A stretch of DNA of 64,000 bases from Bradyrhizobium sp. CB82 (GTDB lineage Bacteria; Pseudomonadota; Alphaproteobacteria; Rhizobiales; Xanthobacteraceae): the NCBI RefSeq assembly GCF_029714405.1, contig NZ_CP121650.1, forward strand, positions 4,221,001-4,285,000. Reading direction: 5' to 3'. The notes under the pieces were generated by a model. The model searched no databases, was not told the origin of the DNA, and saw only the letters and a program-made list of their open reading frames with translations. A program made the translations under genes and the position numbers. This document shows positions 40,503-49,423 of this stretch, one piece after another; the first letter of the stretch is position 1; every line of letters begins with the position of its first letter.

Positions 40503-41822
40503 ATGCATTTTGACCTTTTGATCCGGAACGGCATCTGCGTCACGCCCTGGGGTGAGGAAGCCGCCAATGTCGGAATCTTTGATGGGCGCATCGCGACGCT
40601 GTCCGCGACATCGGCCGACACGGCCGATCAGGTAGTTGACGCCAGCGGGCTGCACGTCCTGCCCGGCCTGATCGACAGTCACGTCCATCTGCGCGATCCC
40701 GGCGATCCCGCGGTCGAGACCTTGGCGACCGGCACGCGCGCGGCGGTGCTCGGCGGCATCGCGACACTGTTCGACATGCCAAACACCAATCCCGCGATCA
40801 TCGATCAGGAGCGGCTCGACTGGAAGCGCGGTTTTGCTGAACAGCAAAGCTGGTGCGACATCGGCCTCTACATCGCCGGCGCCAAGACCAATATCGGCGA
40901 ACTCGCGCAGCTGGAGAGCCAGCACGGCGTTTGCGCCATCAAGGTGTTCGCCGGCAGCTCGACCGCGTCGCTGCTCGTGGAGGACGACGAGCATCTCGAG
41001 AAGCTCATGCGCGCCGGTCGCCGCCGCATCGCCTTTCACAGCGAGGACGAATATCGTCTCCAGGCGCGCAAGCCGATGTTTTCGCGCGGCATGCCGCATC
41101 GCACCCACATGGAGTGGCGCGACGAGGAATGCGCGTTTCTCGGCACGCGGCGGCTGATGGCGCTGGCGCGCAAGACAGGTCGACCGGCGCACATCCTCCA
41201 CGTCTCGACGGCGGAAGAGCTGAACTATCTGCGCGACTATCGCGACGTCGCGACTGTCGAGGTGCTGGTCAATCATCTCACCCAGGTCGCACCGGACTGT
41301 TACGATACGCTCAAGGGTTTTGGTGTGATGAATCCGCCGATCCGCGGCGAGCGGCATCGCGAGGCGAGCTGGGCCGCGGTGCGCGACGGCATCGTCGATA
41401 CGATCGGCAGCGATCACGCGCCGCATTCGCGCGCCGCCAAGGAACTGCCCTGGCCGGATTGCCCGGCCGGGCTGACCGGGGTGCAGACGCTGGTCCCCAT
41501 CATGCTCGATCACGTCAACGCCGGCCGCCTGCCGCTGTCGCGCCTCGTCGACCTCATGGCGGCCGGGCCCGCCCGCGTCTATGGCCTCGTCGGCAAGGGA
41601 CGCCTGGCTGCGGGCTACGATGCCGACTTCACGCTGGTCGACATGAAGGCGAAGCGCACGATCGAGGACTCCTGGATCGTCTCCCCCTGCGGCTGGACGC
41701 CGTTCGCCGGAAAGAAGATCGCGGGCTGGCCGGTCTCAACCATCATCCGTGGCCACACCGTGATGCGCGACGACGAAGTGCTCGGCGGGCCGGTCGGCCG
41801 TCTGGCACGTTTCTCGTCCTAG
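40503..41822 (+). CDS. dihydroorotase/hydantoinase-type amidohydrolase
   Basis: This 439-residue cyclic amidohydrolase would hydrolyse a cyclic ureide to its N-carbamoyl acid. The binuclear metal site is seen in DSHVHLRDPG (His60, His62), the carboxylated Lys147 in AIKVFAGSS, His in FHSEDE and ILHVST, and Asp in GSDHAPHS. It aligns best by eye with dihydroorotases (PMNTNP-like DMPNTNP) but its genetic setting is that of hydantoinases. It would supply the substrate of the carbamoylase at 34682. Confidence 0.9.
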   Translation: MHFDLLIRNGICVTPWGEEAANVGIFDGRIATLSATSADTADQVVDASGLHVLPGLIDSHVHLRDPGDPAVETLATGTRAAVLGGIATLFDMPNTNPAIIDQERLDWKRGFAEQQSWCDIGLYIAGAKTNIGELAQLESQHGVCAIKVFAGSSTASLLVEDDEHLEKLMRAGRRRIAFHSEDEYRLQARKPMFSRGMPHRTHMEWRDEECAFLGTRRLMALARKTGRPAHILHVSTAEELNYLRDYRDVATVEVLVNHLTQVAPDCYDTLKGFGVMNPPIRGERHREASWAAVRDGIVDTIGSDHAPHSRAAKELPWPDCPAGLTGVQTLVPIMLDHVNAGRLPLSRLVDLMAAGPARVYGLVGKGRLAAGYDADFTLVDMKAKRTIEDSWIVSPCGWTPFAGKKIAGWPVSTIIRGHTVMRDDEVLGGPVGRLARFSS

Positions 41823-41834
41823 GAGTCTTGTTCG

Positions 41835-43418
41835 ATGCCGATCTCCCGCCGCTCCCTGCTCAAAGCTGCAGCCGCTGTCCCGGCGCTCTCATTTCCGGGA
41901 ATCTTGCGCGCCGAAGAGCAGACCACGTTGCACTTCATCCCGGTGATCGATCTTGCCTTCGTCGACCCGATCTATTCGACCGCGCAGGTCTCGCGAAACC
42001 ACGGCTTCATGGTTTACGACACGCTCTACGGCATGAGCGCGTCGCTCGAGGTCTCGCCGCAGATGCTGTCCGGTCATGTCGTGTCGGATGACGGACGGCA
42101 GTGGGACCTCACGCTGCGCGATGGTCTGTTCTGGCACGACGGCGAACGCGTGCTGGCGCGCGACTGCGTTGCGAGCATCCGGCGCTGGGCGGCCCGCGAC
42201 GGCTTCGGCGGCGAGCTGATGGCGGCGACCGACGAGTTGTCCGCCACTGACGATCACACCATCCGCTTCCGCCTCAAGCGCCCGTTCCCGTTGCTGCCGC
42301 AGGCGCTCGGCAAGGCCGCGATCAACGCCTGTTTCATGATGCCGGAGCGGCTCGCAAGCCAGGATCCCTTCAAGCCGCTTACCGAGGTCGTCGGGAGCGG
42401 CCCGTTCCGCTTCCTTGCGGACGAGCGCGTGCAAGGCGTGCGCAACGCCTATGCTCGCTTCGAACGCTATCAGCCCCGCACCGATGGCAAGCCGGACTGG
42501 ACCGCCGGTCCCAAGATCGTGCACTACGAGCGCGTGATCTGGACCACGACGCCGGATGCCGGCACCGGTGTTGCCGCACTCCAGACTGGCGAACAGGACT
42601 GGCAGGAAACGACGCCGCATGATCTCTTGCCGGTCATCAAGGCGGCCGGCGATATCGAGACGCGGATCCTCGATCCGAGAGGCTATACCTGCATGCTGCG
42701 TCTCAATCATTTGCAGCCGCCGTTCGACAATCCCGCCATCCGCCGCGCGCTCCTCGGCGCCATCGACCAGTCCTCGTTCATGACCGCCGTCGCGGGTACC
42801 GATCCGGCCTACCAGGTGTCGCCGATTGGCTTCTTTGCGCCGGGGACGCCGATGGCGAGCGACGTCGGCCTCGATATCTTCCGCGGACCGCGCGACTTCG
42901 CCAAGGTCAAGGCGGACCTGAAGACGGCTGGCTACAATGGTGAGAAGATCGTGCTGCTCGTTCCCACCAATTCGCTGGCGCAGCGGCCGCTCGGCGAAAT
43001 CGCGGCCGACACGCTGCGCAGGGCCGGCATGAACGTCGAATACGCGGCGCTGGATTTCGCGGTCGTGCTGCAACGCCAGCTCAAGAAGGATCCGATCGGG
43101 CAGGGCGGCTGGAGCGCTGCGGTCGCCAACTGGCAGGGGATCGATTGGCTCAATCCGGCCGGCAACTCCAACCTGCGCGGCGAGGGCAAGGTGGCCGGCT
43201 GGTACGCGAGCGAGAAAATGGGAGACTTGCGCAGTCAGTGGCTTGCAGCATCCGATCTGGCCGAGCAGCAGCGAATCTGCCGCGACATCCAGGCGCTCGC
43301 CTTCGAGGAAATTCCCTATCTTCCGATCGGCCTGTACAAGCAGCCTACCGCCTATCGCAAGAGCATCACCGGCATTCTCGACGGCACCCCCGTCTTCTGG
43401 AACGTACGCCCCGCATGA
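41835..43418 (+). CDS. peptide/opine-type ABC substrate-binding protein (SBP_bac_5)
   Basis: This is a 527-residue periplasmic binding protein. It starts with a twin-Arg-like leader (SRRSLLKAAAAVPALSFPGI), so export by Tat is possible. The family pattern LTLRDGLFWHDGERVLARDC is near residue 90, and DNPAIRRALLGAIDQ is near 300. No matching dipeptide-type permeases or ATPases are visible, so it is an orphan subunit here. Its 5' part was duplicated to 47409. It overlaps the next gene by four bases (ATGA). Confidence 0.9.
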   Translation: MPISRRSLLKAAAAVPALSFPGILRAEEQTTLHFIPVIDLAFVDPIYSTAQVSRNHGFMVYDTLYGMSASLEVSPQMLSGHVVSDDGRQWDLTLRDGLFWHDGERVLARDCVASIRRWAARDGFGGELMAATDELSATDDHTIRFRLKRPFPLLPQALGKAAINACFMMPERLASQDPFKPLTEVVGSGPFRFLADERVQGVRNAYARFERYQPRTDGKPDWTAGPKIVHYERVIWTTTPDAGTGVAALQTGEQDWQETTPHDLLPVIKAAGDIETRILDPRGYTCMLRLNHLQPPFDNPAIRRALLGAIDQSSFMTAVAGTDPAYQVSPIGFFAPGTPMASDVGLDIFRGPRDFAKVKADLKTAGYNGEKIVLLVPTNSLAQRPLGEIAADTLRRAGMNVEYAALDFAVVLQRQLKKDPIGQGGWSAAVANWQGIDWLNPAGNSNLRGEGKVAGWYASEKMGDLRSQWLAASDLAEQQRICRDIQALAFEEIPYLPIGLYKQPTAYRKSITGILDGTPVFWNVRPA

Positions 43419-44788
43419 GCACGATCGCAATCTTCGGTAGCTATGTCCTGTCGCGCGAGGATGGTCGGCAGCATGTTCTGCGCGACCACTGGGTGTTGCT
43501 CGAAGGCAAGACCATCGCCGCGGTCACGCGCAACAAGCCGCGCGCCGACCAGGTCTATGACCGGCCTAGCCGTTTCATCCTGCCGGGCCTGTTGAACCTT
43601 CACAATCACTGCTTCAGCGAGGCTGTGGCACGCAGCCACACCGAGGATGGTAACGGCTGCCGCCACGACCAGAGCATCGTCTATACGGTGCTGTTGCCGC
43701 TCACCAAACGCGGCGCTGATCTGTTGTCACCGGAGGAGCGGCTCGCCATCGCGCGGCTTGGCATCCTCCAGCTCCTAAAAGGGGGAGCAACCACCGTGAT
43801 GGAGCCGTTCCGCAATACCATTCCGGAGATGTTTGACGCCGCTGAGGAGATGGGCATCCGCTTCTATGGCGCGCCCTATCTGTTCTCGACGTCCGATGCC
43901 AAGGCCGGTCCGGACGGCGTGGTCCATTATGCTGGCGACGACGGCGCAGCCGACCTGGTGACCTGGGACGCGCTCTATCAACGTTGGCATGGCCGCGGCG
44001 AAGGACGCATTGGGCTCGCGATGAGTCCGCATGCGACCGACACTTGCGGTCCCGACCTGCTGAAGGCCTGCGCGGCGCGGGCGCGCGAGCTTGGCGTTCC
44101 CATCACGACGCATCTCGCGCAGAGCCGTGCCGAGGTCGAGACCATCGGCAAACGGTATGGTGGGCGCACGCCGGCGGAATATCTGGATTGGCTTGGGCTC
44201 CTTGCACCGGACCTGCTCGCGGCACACTGCATTGCCTGCACGGACGACGACCTGAAGCTGATGGCGGCGCGCGGCGCGACCGTGTTGAACTGCCCGCGGG
44301 TGTTTGCGCGCCGAGGCGTCACCGCGCCGTTCAGCCGTTTTGCCGAGCACGGCGTCCGGACGGTGGTTGGGACCGACGGCTACAACATGGACCTGCTCGG
44401 CGAGCTCAACGCCGCCTCGATCATCTCGAAGACGTCATCGCAGCGCGCCGATGTGGCGAATTCGCCGGAGCTGATCGAGTCGGTCACTGCGACCGCGGCC
44501 GGCATCATCAACCGGCCGGACCTCGGCACGATCACACCGGGCGCAACCGCCGATCTCACCGTCGTCGACATGACGCATCCGCACCTTCAGCCGCTATACG
44601 ATCCCCGGCGCGCCCTCGTGGCGCTCGCCAACCGCGCCAATATCGATCAGGTGATCGTCGATGGCCGGGTGCTCGTCGACCAAGGCCATTACGGCCAGGG
44701 CGATGAAGCCGCGATTACTTCGGCAGGCGCGGCTGCGATTGGCAGAATATGGGAGCTTCCGGAAGCGCGGGAAGTCCTGGCTGGGTAA
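43415..44788 (+). CDS. amidohydrolase, ATZ/TRZ-like (cytosine-deaminase-related)
   Basis: This 457-residue metal hydrolase has HNHCFSEA near residue 65 (HxH), MSPHATDTCGPDLL, the metal His in TTHLAQSRAEVE, AHCIACTDDDL, and the catalytic Asp in VVGTDGYNMDLLGEL. Members remove amino or chloro groups from ring nitrogen compounds or hydrolyse cyclic amidines. The ATG at 43415 overlaps the binding-protein stop. The 3' part was duplicated to 47632-47933. Its substrate is probably the ring compound imported by the cluster. Confidence 0.88.
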   Translation: MSTIAIFGSYVLSREDGRQHVLRDHWVLLEGKTIAAVTRNKPRADQVYDRPSRFILPGLLNLHNHCFSEAVARSHTEDGNGCRHDQSIVYTVLLPLTKRGADLLSPEERLAIARLGILQLLKGGATTVMEPFRNTIPEMFDAAEEMGIRFYGAPYLFSTSDAKAGPDGVVHYAGDDGAADLVTWDALYQRWHGRGEGRIGLAMSPHATDTCGPDLLKACAARARELGVPITTHLAQSRAEVETIGKRYGGRTPAEYLDWLGLLAPDLLAAHCIACTDDDLKLMAARGATVLNCPRVFARRGVTAPFSRFAEHGVRTVVGTDGYNMDLLGELNAASIISKTSSQRADVANSPELIESVTATAAGIINRPDLGTITPGATADLTVVDMTHPHLQPLYDPRRALVALANRANIDQVIVDGRVLVDQGHYGQGDEAAITSAGAAAIGRIWELPEAREVLAG

Positions 44789-44943
44789 TCGGGACGCCAC
44801 GAGCATTAGTTTTGAAAGCGTTCGCTGGCGAAGGGCGGAATTGGAGATCTCATCACTCCGAAAATTGCCGGCACGGCTGTAGTCAGAGAACTAGAGCCGC
44901 AGTGTGGAAGCCGACGTGAGATCGCAGAGAGAGGAGCTAATGA

Positions 44944-45774
44944 ATGAATAAGTGTTTTGTGGGCATGGTCATTGCGTGGCTTGGCATGACGACGGTTGTG
45001 GCCGCCGAGTTGCCCGAACGCATAAAAGCCGCCGGAAAGGTGATTGTCGCAACCCAGCCGGTTTATCCGCCGATGGAATACAAGGATCCAGGGACGGGCG
45101 AACTGAAGGGTGCGGACATCGACTTGGGCCGAGCGCTCGCCAAACAGCTCGGCGTGGAGGTCGTGTGGACAGAAACTGCCTTCGAACAGATGATCTCGGC
45201 TGTGACTACCGGCCGGGTCGATGTCATCCATTCGGGTATGGCTGACACTCCAAAGCGCCGCGAATCACTCGATTTCGTCGATTACATGAAGTCGGGCCCG
45301 CAGTTCTACAGTGTTGTTTCGCGAAAGAACGAGTTCAAGACGCCGGTCGACCTTTGTGGCAAGACCATTGGCATGAGCAGGGTTACACTGTTCCCGGATC
45401 AAGCCATAAAGTGGAGTGCGCAAAACTGCGAAAAGTCGGGCAGACCGCCTATCGTCATTTTCGGCACCCAAAGCTCAGCCGACGCTCGCACTCAACTCAG
45501 GCAGGGGCGCGTTGACGCGGTCGTCCAGGGCTCGGAAACGCTTCCTTTCATAATGAATCAGGAGAAGGACACGTATTTCCTGATCGGCGAGCCGTTCGCC
45601 GACGTCTACCAGGGCATTGGTTTCGCAAGGAGCGAGGTGAGCGTGCGTGATGCCTACGCAGCCGCGCTCAAGGTGCTTATGGAAAACGGCGAGTATCGAA
45701 AGATCCTTGCCAGCCAGGGGATCGAAGCCATGGCGCTCGATGCCGTGTACATGAATGGCGAGCGGGTCCGGTAG
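44944..45774 (+). CDS. amino-acid-type ABC binding protein (third paralogue)
   Basis: This 276-residue periplasmic protein has a signal peptide (CFVGMVIAWLGMTTVVAAEL). It shares VIVATQPVYPPMEYKDPGTG and the CGKTIGMS and GRVDAVVQGSETLPF segments with the two paralogues upstream. It sits 155 bases after the amidohydrolase and is followed by a terminator. A good AGAGAGGAG precedes the ATG. Like them it lacks its own permease. Confidence 0.92.
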   Translation: MNKCFVGMVIAWLGMTTVVAAELPERIKAAGKVIVATQPVYPPMEYKDPGTGELKGADIDLGRALAKQLGVEVVWTETAFEQMISAVTTGRVDVIHSGMADTPKRRESLDFVDYMKSGPQFYSVVSRKNEFKTPVDLCGKTIGMSRVTLFPDQAIKWSAQNCEKSGRPPIVIFGTQSSADARTQLRQGRVDAVVQGSETLPFIMNQEKDTYFLIGEPFADVYQGIGFARSEVSVRDAYAAALKVLMENGEYRKILASQGIEAMALDAVYMNGERVR

Positions 45775-45780
45775 ACTCAC

Positions 45781-45810
45781 GCGGACCAGGGACGTCCTGG
45801 TCCGCATTTT
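45781..45810 (+). terminator. Rho-independent terminator closing the ureide cluster
   Basis: GCGGACCAGG and CCTGGTCCGC form a perfect 10-bp stem around GACGT, followed by ATTTTCG. It starts six bases after the stop codon of the third binding-protein gene. Confidence 0.9.
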
Positions 45811-45892
45811 CGTTCGACGCGCTGTCGGGGCCCGAGTCGGTGTTCCAGAGTGGCCTGCGACTTGGATTGCGTTCGAACCAAAGCCGGGCTCC

Positions 45893-46897
45893 TCAATAGC
45901 TATCGAAAGCCCTCTGCAACTGCTCGATGTCTTTGGCGTGGGCGATGCCGAGCATCGCCAGGATTCTCGCCTTTTGTGGCGGTAGAGAACCTGCCGTGAT
46001 GATGCCCAGCTCTGCATCGCTGTGCAGCGGCGCCACGATGCCCTGACCGGATCTGCTGGCGCGAATGAAGATGACACCGGCATCGCGCGCAAGCGCGGCA
46101 CCTTTGCGTAGCCCGGGCGACAAGCTTCCGTTGCCCATGCCTGCGACGACGATCGCCTTGGAACCAGCCTCTACGGATGCCCGGCAAAGGTGAGTGCCCG
46201 CCGCCTGATGATCGAACAGAATATCAACCTGAGGAAGTTCCTGCAGGCGGTTGATCTCGAATTCGCTGGATGCAGTATGCCGCTGTACCGGAGAATGGAA
46301 GAATTGGGCGGCATGTTCCCGGACCTCACCCAGTATGCCGAATTTCGATCCCTGAATGGCGTCGATTGAGGATGTGTCCCGCTTCATGACGTCACGAGCG
46401 CCGTAGATGTGACCGTTGGCCACCACCAGAACACCCTTGCCCCGGGAAGACTGTGTTGTGGCTGTGGCGACGGCATTGAAAAAATTGAGTGCTCCATCCG
46501 AGCTCAGCGACCTGGCCGGACGCATCGCGCCGACCACCACAACGGGCTTGGTCGTTCGAAGCACGAGATGCAGGAAATAGGCAGTTTCCTCGAGTGTATC
46601 CGTGCCGTGGGTGATGACAACGCCATCTGTGCCGGGATCGTCTAGCGCCTCTGAGACGCGACGCGCGAGGCTTAAAAGAATCGAGTTGTCGATTCTGTGG
46701 CTGCTGATGTTGACTGCCTGCACTCCGCAAAGGTCGGCGAGTTCGGCGGCTTCCGGGACGGCTGCCAGGATCTGCTCGATGGAGTCGCTGACATCGTAGT
46801 TGTGAAAGTCTGTGGAAACGGTCGCGGAAGATGCAATAGTGCCGCCTGTTCCCACGACTACGACGCGCGGTCGGGATTTGCTTCTCTCTTCAAACAT
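45893..46897 (-). CDS. L-asparaginase (type II-like, cytosolic)
   Basis: This 334-residue enzyme would hydrolyse L-asparagine or a related amide to aspartate and ammonia. Nucleophile Thr20 is in VVGTGGTIASS, and the second motif is ITHGTDTLEETAYF. No signal peptide is present. It faces the ureide cluster and may handle an amide formed there. I take ATG 46897, only four bases after the stop of the small reading frame upstream (46902), which suggests coupling; a longer start at 46954 is possible. Confidence 0.93.
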   Translation of the reverse strand: MFEERSKSRPRVVVVGTGGTIASSATVSTDFHNYDVSDSIEQILAAVPEAAELADLCGVQAVNISSHRIDNSILLSLARRVSEALDDPGTDGVVITHGTDTLEETAYFLHLVLRTTKPVVVVGAMRPARSLSSDGALNFFNAVATATTQSSRGKGVLVVANGHIYGARDVMKRDTSSIDAIQGSKFGILGEVREHAAQFFHSPVQRHTASSEFEINRLQELPQVDILFDHQAAGTHLCRASVEAGSKAIVVAGMGNGSLSPGLRKGAALARDAGVIFIRASRSGQGIVAPLHSDAELGIITAGSLPPQKARILAMLGIAHAKDIEQLQRAFDSY

Positions 46898-46901
46898 TGC
46901 T

Positions 46902-47192
46902 CTATGCTTCAATACGGTGCAAATAGGCGCGAGCTTGCGACGTTCCACTTTCACAGGTCAGAGCTTTGAACAGCTCAGACTGCAGGAGCACGGGTCGGAT
47001 GTCCATTGGTCTGTTTACATGTAGCGCGACTTCGTCCGCATGCAAGCGTTCGATGGCCAGCTTCGAGCCTAACTGCGCAATAACGGCACCATTCTTGCGA
47101 CGCCAATCCGCTGACCGAACTCGGTAAGGATGCGAACTGGACATTCGCGGATGCCATACGACCTGGCCGCGTAGCATAGTTATTGTTCGCAT
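46902..47192 (-). CDS. small hypothetical protein upstream of asparaginase
   Basis: This 96-residue frame (MRTITMLRGQVVWHPRMSSS at its start, ending YLHRIEA) shows no domain I recognise. It is basic, with no membrane segment. The case for it being real is its position: its stop lies four bases before the asparaginase ATG on the same strand. Codon use is not clearly different. It could also be chance. Confidence 0.35.
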   Translation of the reverse strand: MRTITMLRGQVVWHPRMSSSHPYRVRSADWRRKNGAVIAQLGSKLAIERLHADEVALHVNRPMDIRPVLLQSELFKALTCESGTSQARAYLHRIEA

Positions 47193-47408
47193 CTGGATTG
47201 GAGGTTCGCCCGGACATTCTGCCGGCGCCAAAAAGCGAAGCCCGATGCTTGACGGGGCTTAATCGCAATTGATCTCGAACTCGCTCGACACTGACAGATT
47301 TCACACGAAAGCTTATCAAGCTGCCAGCAGCGGCCAGTCGGTGACGGTAGTCGTGGGTTGGCTACGATGGTGAATAGCTCGCCTGTTGGCGGCGAGTGCT
47401 CCCCGCTA

Positions 47409-47933
47409 CGCTCCCTGTTGAAAGCTGCAGCCGCGGTCCCGGCGCTCTCATTTCCGGGAATCTTGCGCGCCGAAGAGCAGACCACGTTGCACTTCATCCC
47501 GACGATCGATCTTGCCTTCGTCGACCCGATCTATTCGACCGCGCAGGTCTCGCGAAACCACGGCTTCACGGTTTACGACACGCTCTACGGCATGAGCTCG
47601 TCGCTCGAGGTCTCGCCGCAGATGCTGTGCGGCTGCGACCGCTGCCGGCATCATCAACCGGCCGGACCTCGGCACGGTCACACCGGGCGCAACCGCCGAT
47701 CTCACCGTCGTCGACATGACGCATCCGCACCTTCAGCCGCTATACGATCCCGGCGCGCCCTCGTCGCGCTCGCCAACCGCGCCAATATCGATCACGTGAT
47801 CGTCGATGGACGGGTGCTGGTGGGTGACGGCCGGTATCTCCACCGTGATGAGGCCACGATCATTTCGGCAGGCGCCAAGGCGATCGGCAAGATTTGGGAT
47901 CTGCCGGAAGCTCAAACGGCCTTCAAGGGCTGA
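47409..47933 (+). pseudogene. chimeric duplicate: 5' of binding-protein gene joined to 3' of amidohydrolase gene
   Basis: Positions 47409-47628 repeat the start of the SBP_bac_5 gene (41850-42069), with only a few base changes. Positions 47632-47933 repeat the end of the amidohydrolase gene (44486-44788). The 2.4 kb in between is missing, so it is an internal-deletion copy of the neighbouring pair. The second part also lost one C (GATCCCGG for GATCCCCGG). The open frame through it is therefore a fusion of unrelated frames and no product is expected. Confidence 0.9.
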
Positions 47934-47939
47934 GGACCT

Positions 47940-48691
47940 GATGAAGCGCGGATCGATAACCCAGATGAGACAGTGGCCGAAACGGAGCACCGAATGAGAC
48001 ACAGGATCATTTGCCGAGATAGCGGGATGTCGAACGCTCGCTTACTGCCTCCCTTGGGCTTTGGGATGTGGAGCGTACGCCGTCGAAAATCTATGTGTTC
48101 GGGTCTGACCTGCTGCAAGGCGGTGGGTCTAGATCCACACAGCAATGCTAAAAGATGGAATTCGCGCCGGATTGGGTTCTCAAGATTTGCCAGTTCGAGA
48201 AACCATGCTTTCAAATCGCCGGTCCCCATACGGGGGTCTCCAGCCACTCCGAAAAGAGACGTTCAACGTGATCGCAATACCCGCTGATCGTTTTCTCGCT
48301 ACGGCCTTTTTGGATCAAGTGGGCTTCCAGGTAGCGTTGCCAAGCCTGCTCCAGGGTGGCGGCCCTACAGCACCATTCCCATCAGTTGCGGCTTGTTCGG
48401 AGTTTCCGTTCTCCCTGGCTTTCGGGTGCTGTCCCTTGCTGATCTGAGCAAGATATTCCTTGGCAATCGCGCGGGCTGCCCTGGTCGTCAACTCGCTGGC
48501 GTCACCAATCGATACTCTGATGGAGGGATGCCCGCTTTCCTCGTTGTCTAAGATCACCTTGAAACAGTGAAGGTCCTTTTTCGCTTCCCGACAACCACGA
48601 AGAAGCCTTTCAACTCGGTGTCGCGAGCCAAATACCAGCCATCTTCAGGAGTCGGCAGCTGGGCGATGGCCTTATCGCTGAGGTCTGTCAT
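47940..48691 (-). pseudogene. tyrosine recombinase (integrase), multiply frameshifted
   Basis: On the reverse strand, from ATG 48691, MTDLSDKAIAQLPTPEDGWY and LKGFFVVVGKRKK form the N-terminal arm-binding domain. The pieces RAIAKEYLAQISKGQHPKAR and, further on, REFHLLALLCGSRPTALQQV plus PKGGSKRAFDIPLS follow in shifted frames. The latter includes the first catalytic Arg and the beta-strand Lys. The C-terminal His/Arg/Tyr block is not found. It lies 180 bases from a tRNA-Lys 3' end, the classic place for an island integrase. Confidence 0.75.
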
Positions 48692-48870
48692 GAGGGTCGA
48701 CGTGAACTGCTAAAACGGTTTTCAAACGGTTTTGGCGAACTGAGGTGTTTGAGGGTCAGGGTTCGCTGAGCTGCGAAGCTATGCGACAAGTCTCTATAAA
48801 TAAAAGACCTTTCTCGGCTTCATCGTAGTGTGGCGCAGATTCAGAAATCGCGGAGAGGCGCCGGTTTTGA

Positions 48871-48916
48871 ACTCTTAATCAGCGGGTCCCAGGTTCGAGC
48901 CCTGGTGCGCCCACCA
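48871..48916 (+). other. 3' half of a tRNA-Lys(CTT) gene, integration site
   Basis: From ACTCTTAATCAGC the sequence follows a tRNA-Lys: anticodon CTT, variable GGGTC, T arm CCAGG-TTCGAGC-CCTGG, acceptor TGCGCCC, discriminator A and CCA. Upstream of 48871 the D arm and 5' acceptor strand do not fold correctly. This is therefore the crossover copy left by an integrated element and not a working tRNA. No full tRNA-Lys is present in the window. Confidence 0.75.
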
Positions 48917-49246
48917 AGCAAAATCAATCGCTTGTAGCGAATGAGCATCAGAACGGGACGTTTGGTGGACGTTTTCAGCGCCCAACCAAAACAGACCTGC
49001 TCATCGACCCATGCCCCACCGAGAACCGGGCATAGACGAGATCTTCGGCAGCAAAAGCAGAAGCAAGCAGTTGCTCCACCTCGCAAAAAACGGGTGCAAA
49101 GGCTATCGAGACTTGCGGCCGGTCGCGGCGAACACTTGTCCTGCAAAATGGTGCACGGAGGGCGCCCTTGCGCGTCAGTGTCGATTCGGAGAGGCGGTTT
49201 ACGTCATCACTGGTTCTGCGATCCTCGGGTTACAGGAGCATCGGAG
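48917..49246. other. no gene seen
   Basis: This 330-base stretch follows the tRNA-Lys remnant. Frames are open by chance, but none shows a recognisable domain, and no hairpin or repeat stands out. Confidence 0.5.
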
Positions 49247-49390
49247 GTGACCCTCGCCGAGCGGAATGAGCAGGACCTGCCTGCCGGGGACTACATCCGC
49301 ATCTTCGTCACCGACAGCGGTGTTGGCATGGACGGCGAGACGCTCGCCAACGCTGTTGAGCCGTTCTCCACGACAAGGGCATTGGCCGCG
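49247..49390 (+). pseudogene. fragment of a histidine-kinase ATPase domain
   Basis: VTLAERNEQDLPAGDYIRIF followed by VTDSGVGMDGETLANAVEPF matches the stretch around the G1 box (DxGxGM) of a sensor kinase HATPase domain. The rest of the kinase is absent on both sides. The frame runs by chance into the next fragment. Confidence 0.6.
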
Positions 49391-49423
49391 GAACGGGACC
49401 CGGTTTTTTTTGGTTCGCCTACG

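Noticed and set aside
43145..43414. Extension of the amidohydrolase frame upstream of 43415
   Set aside because: It overlaps the end of the SBP_bac_5 gene in another frame and shows no amidohydrolase similarity.
41889..43430. Reverse-strand open frame of 513 codons across the SBP_bac_5 gene
   Set aside because: Shadow of the forward gene, no domain and typical shadow composition.
47358..47933. Functional fusion protein of binding protein and hydrolase
   Set aside because: The frame joins the binding-protein start to a wrong reading frame of the hydrolase copy and contains a further one-base loss, so it is a pseudogene.
48826..48916. Complete tRNA-Lys gene
   Set aside because: Only the anticodon-to-CCA half folds; the sequence upstream gives no proper D arm and the anticodon stem is mismatched.
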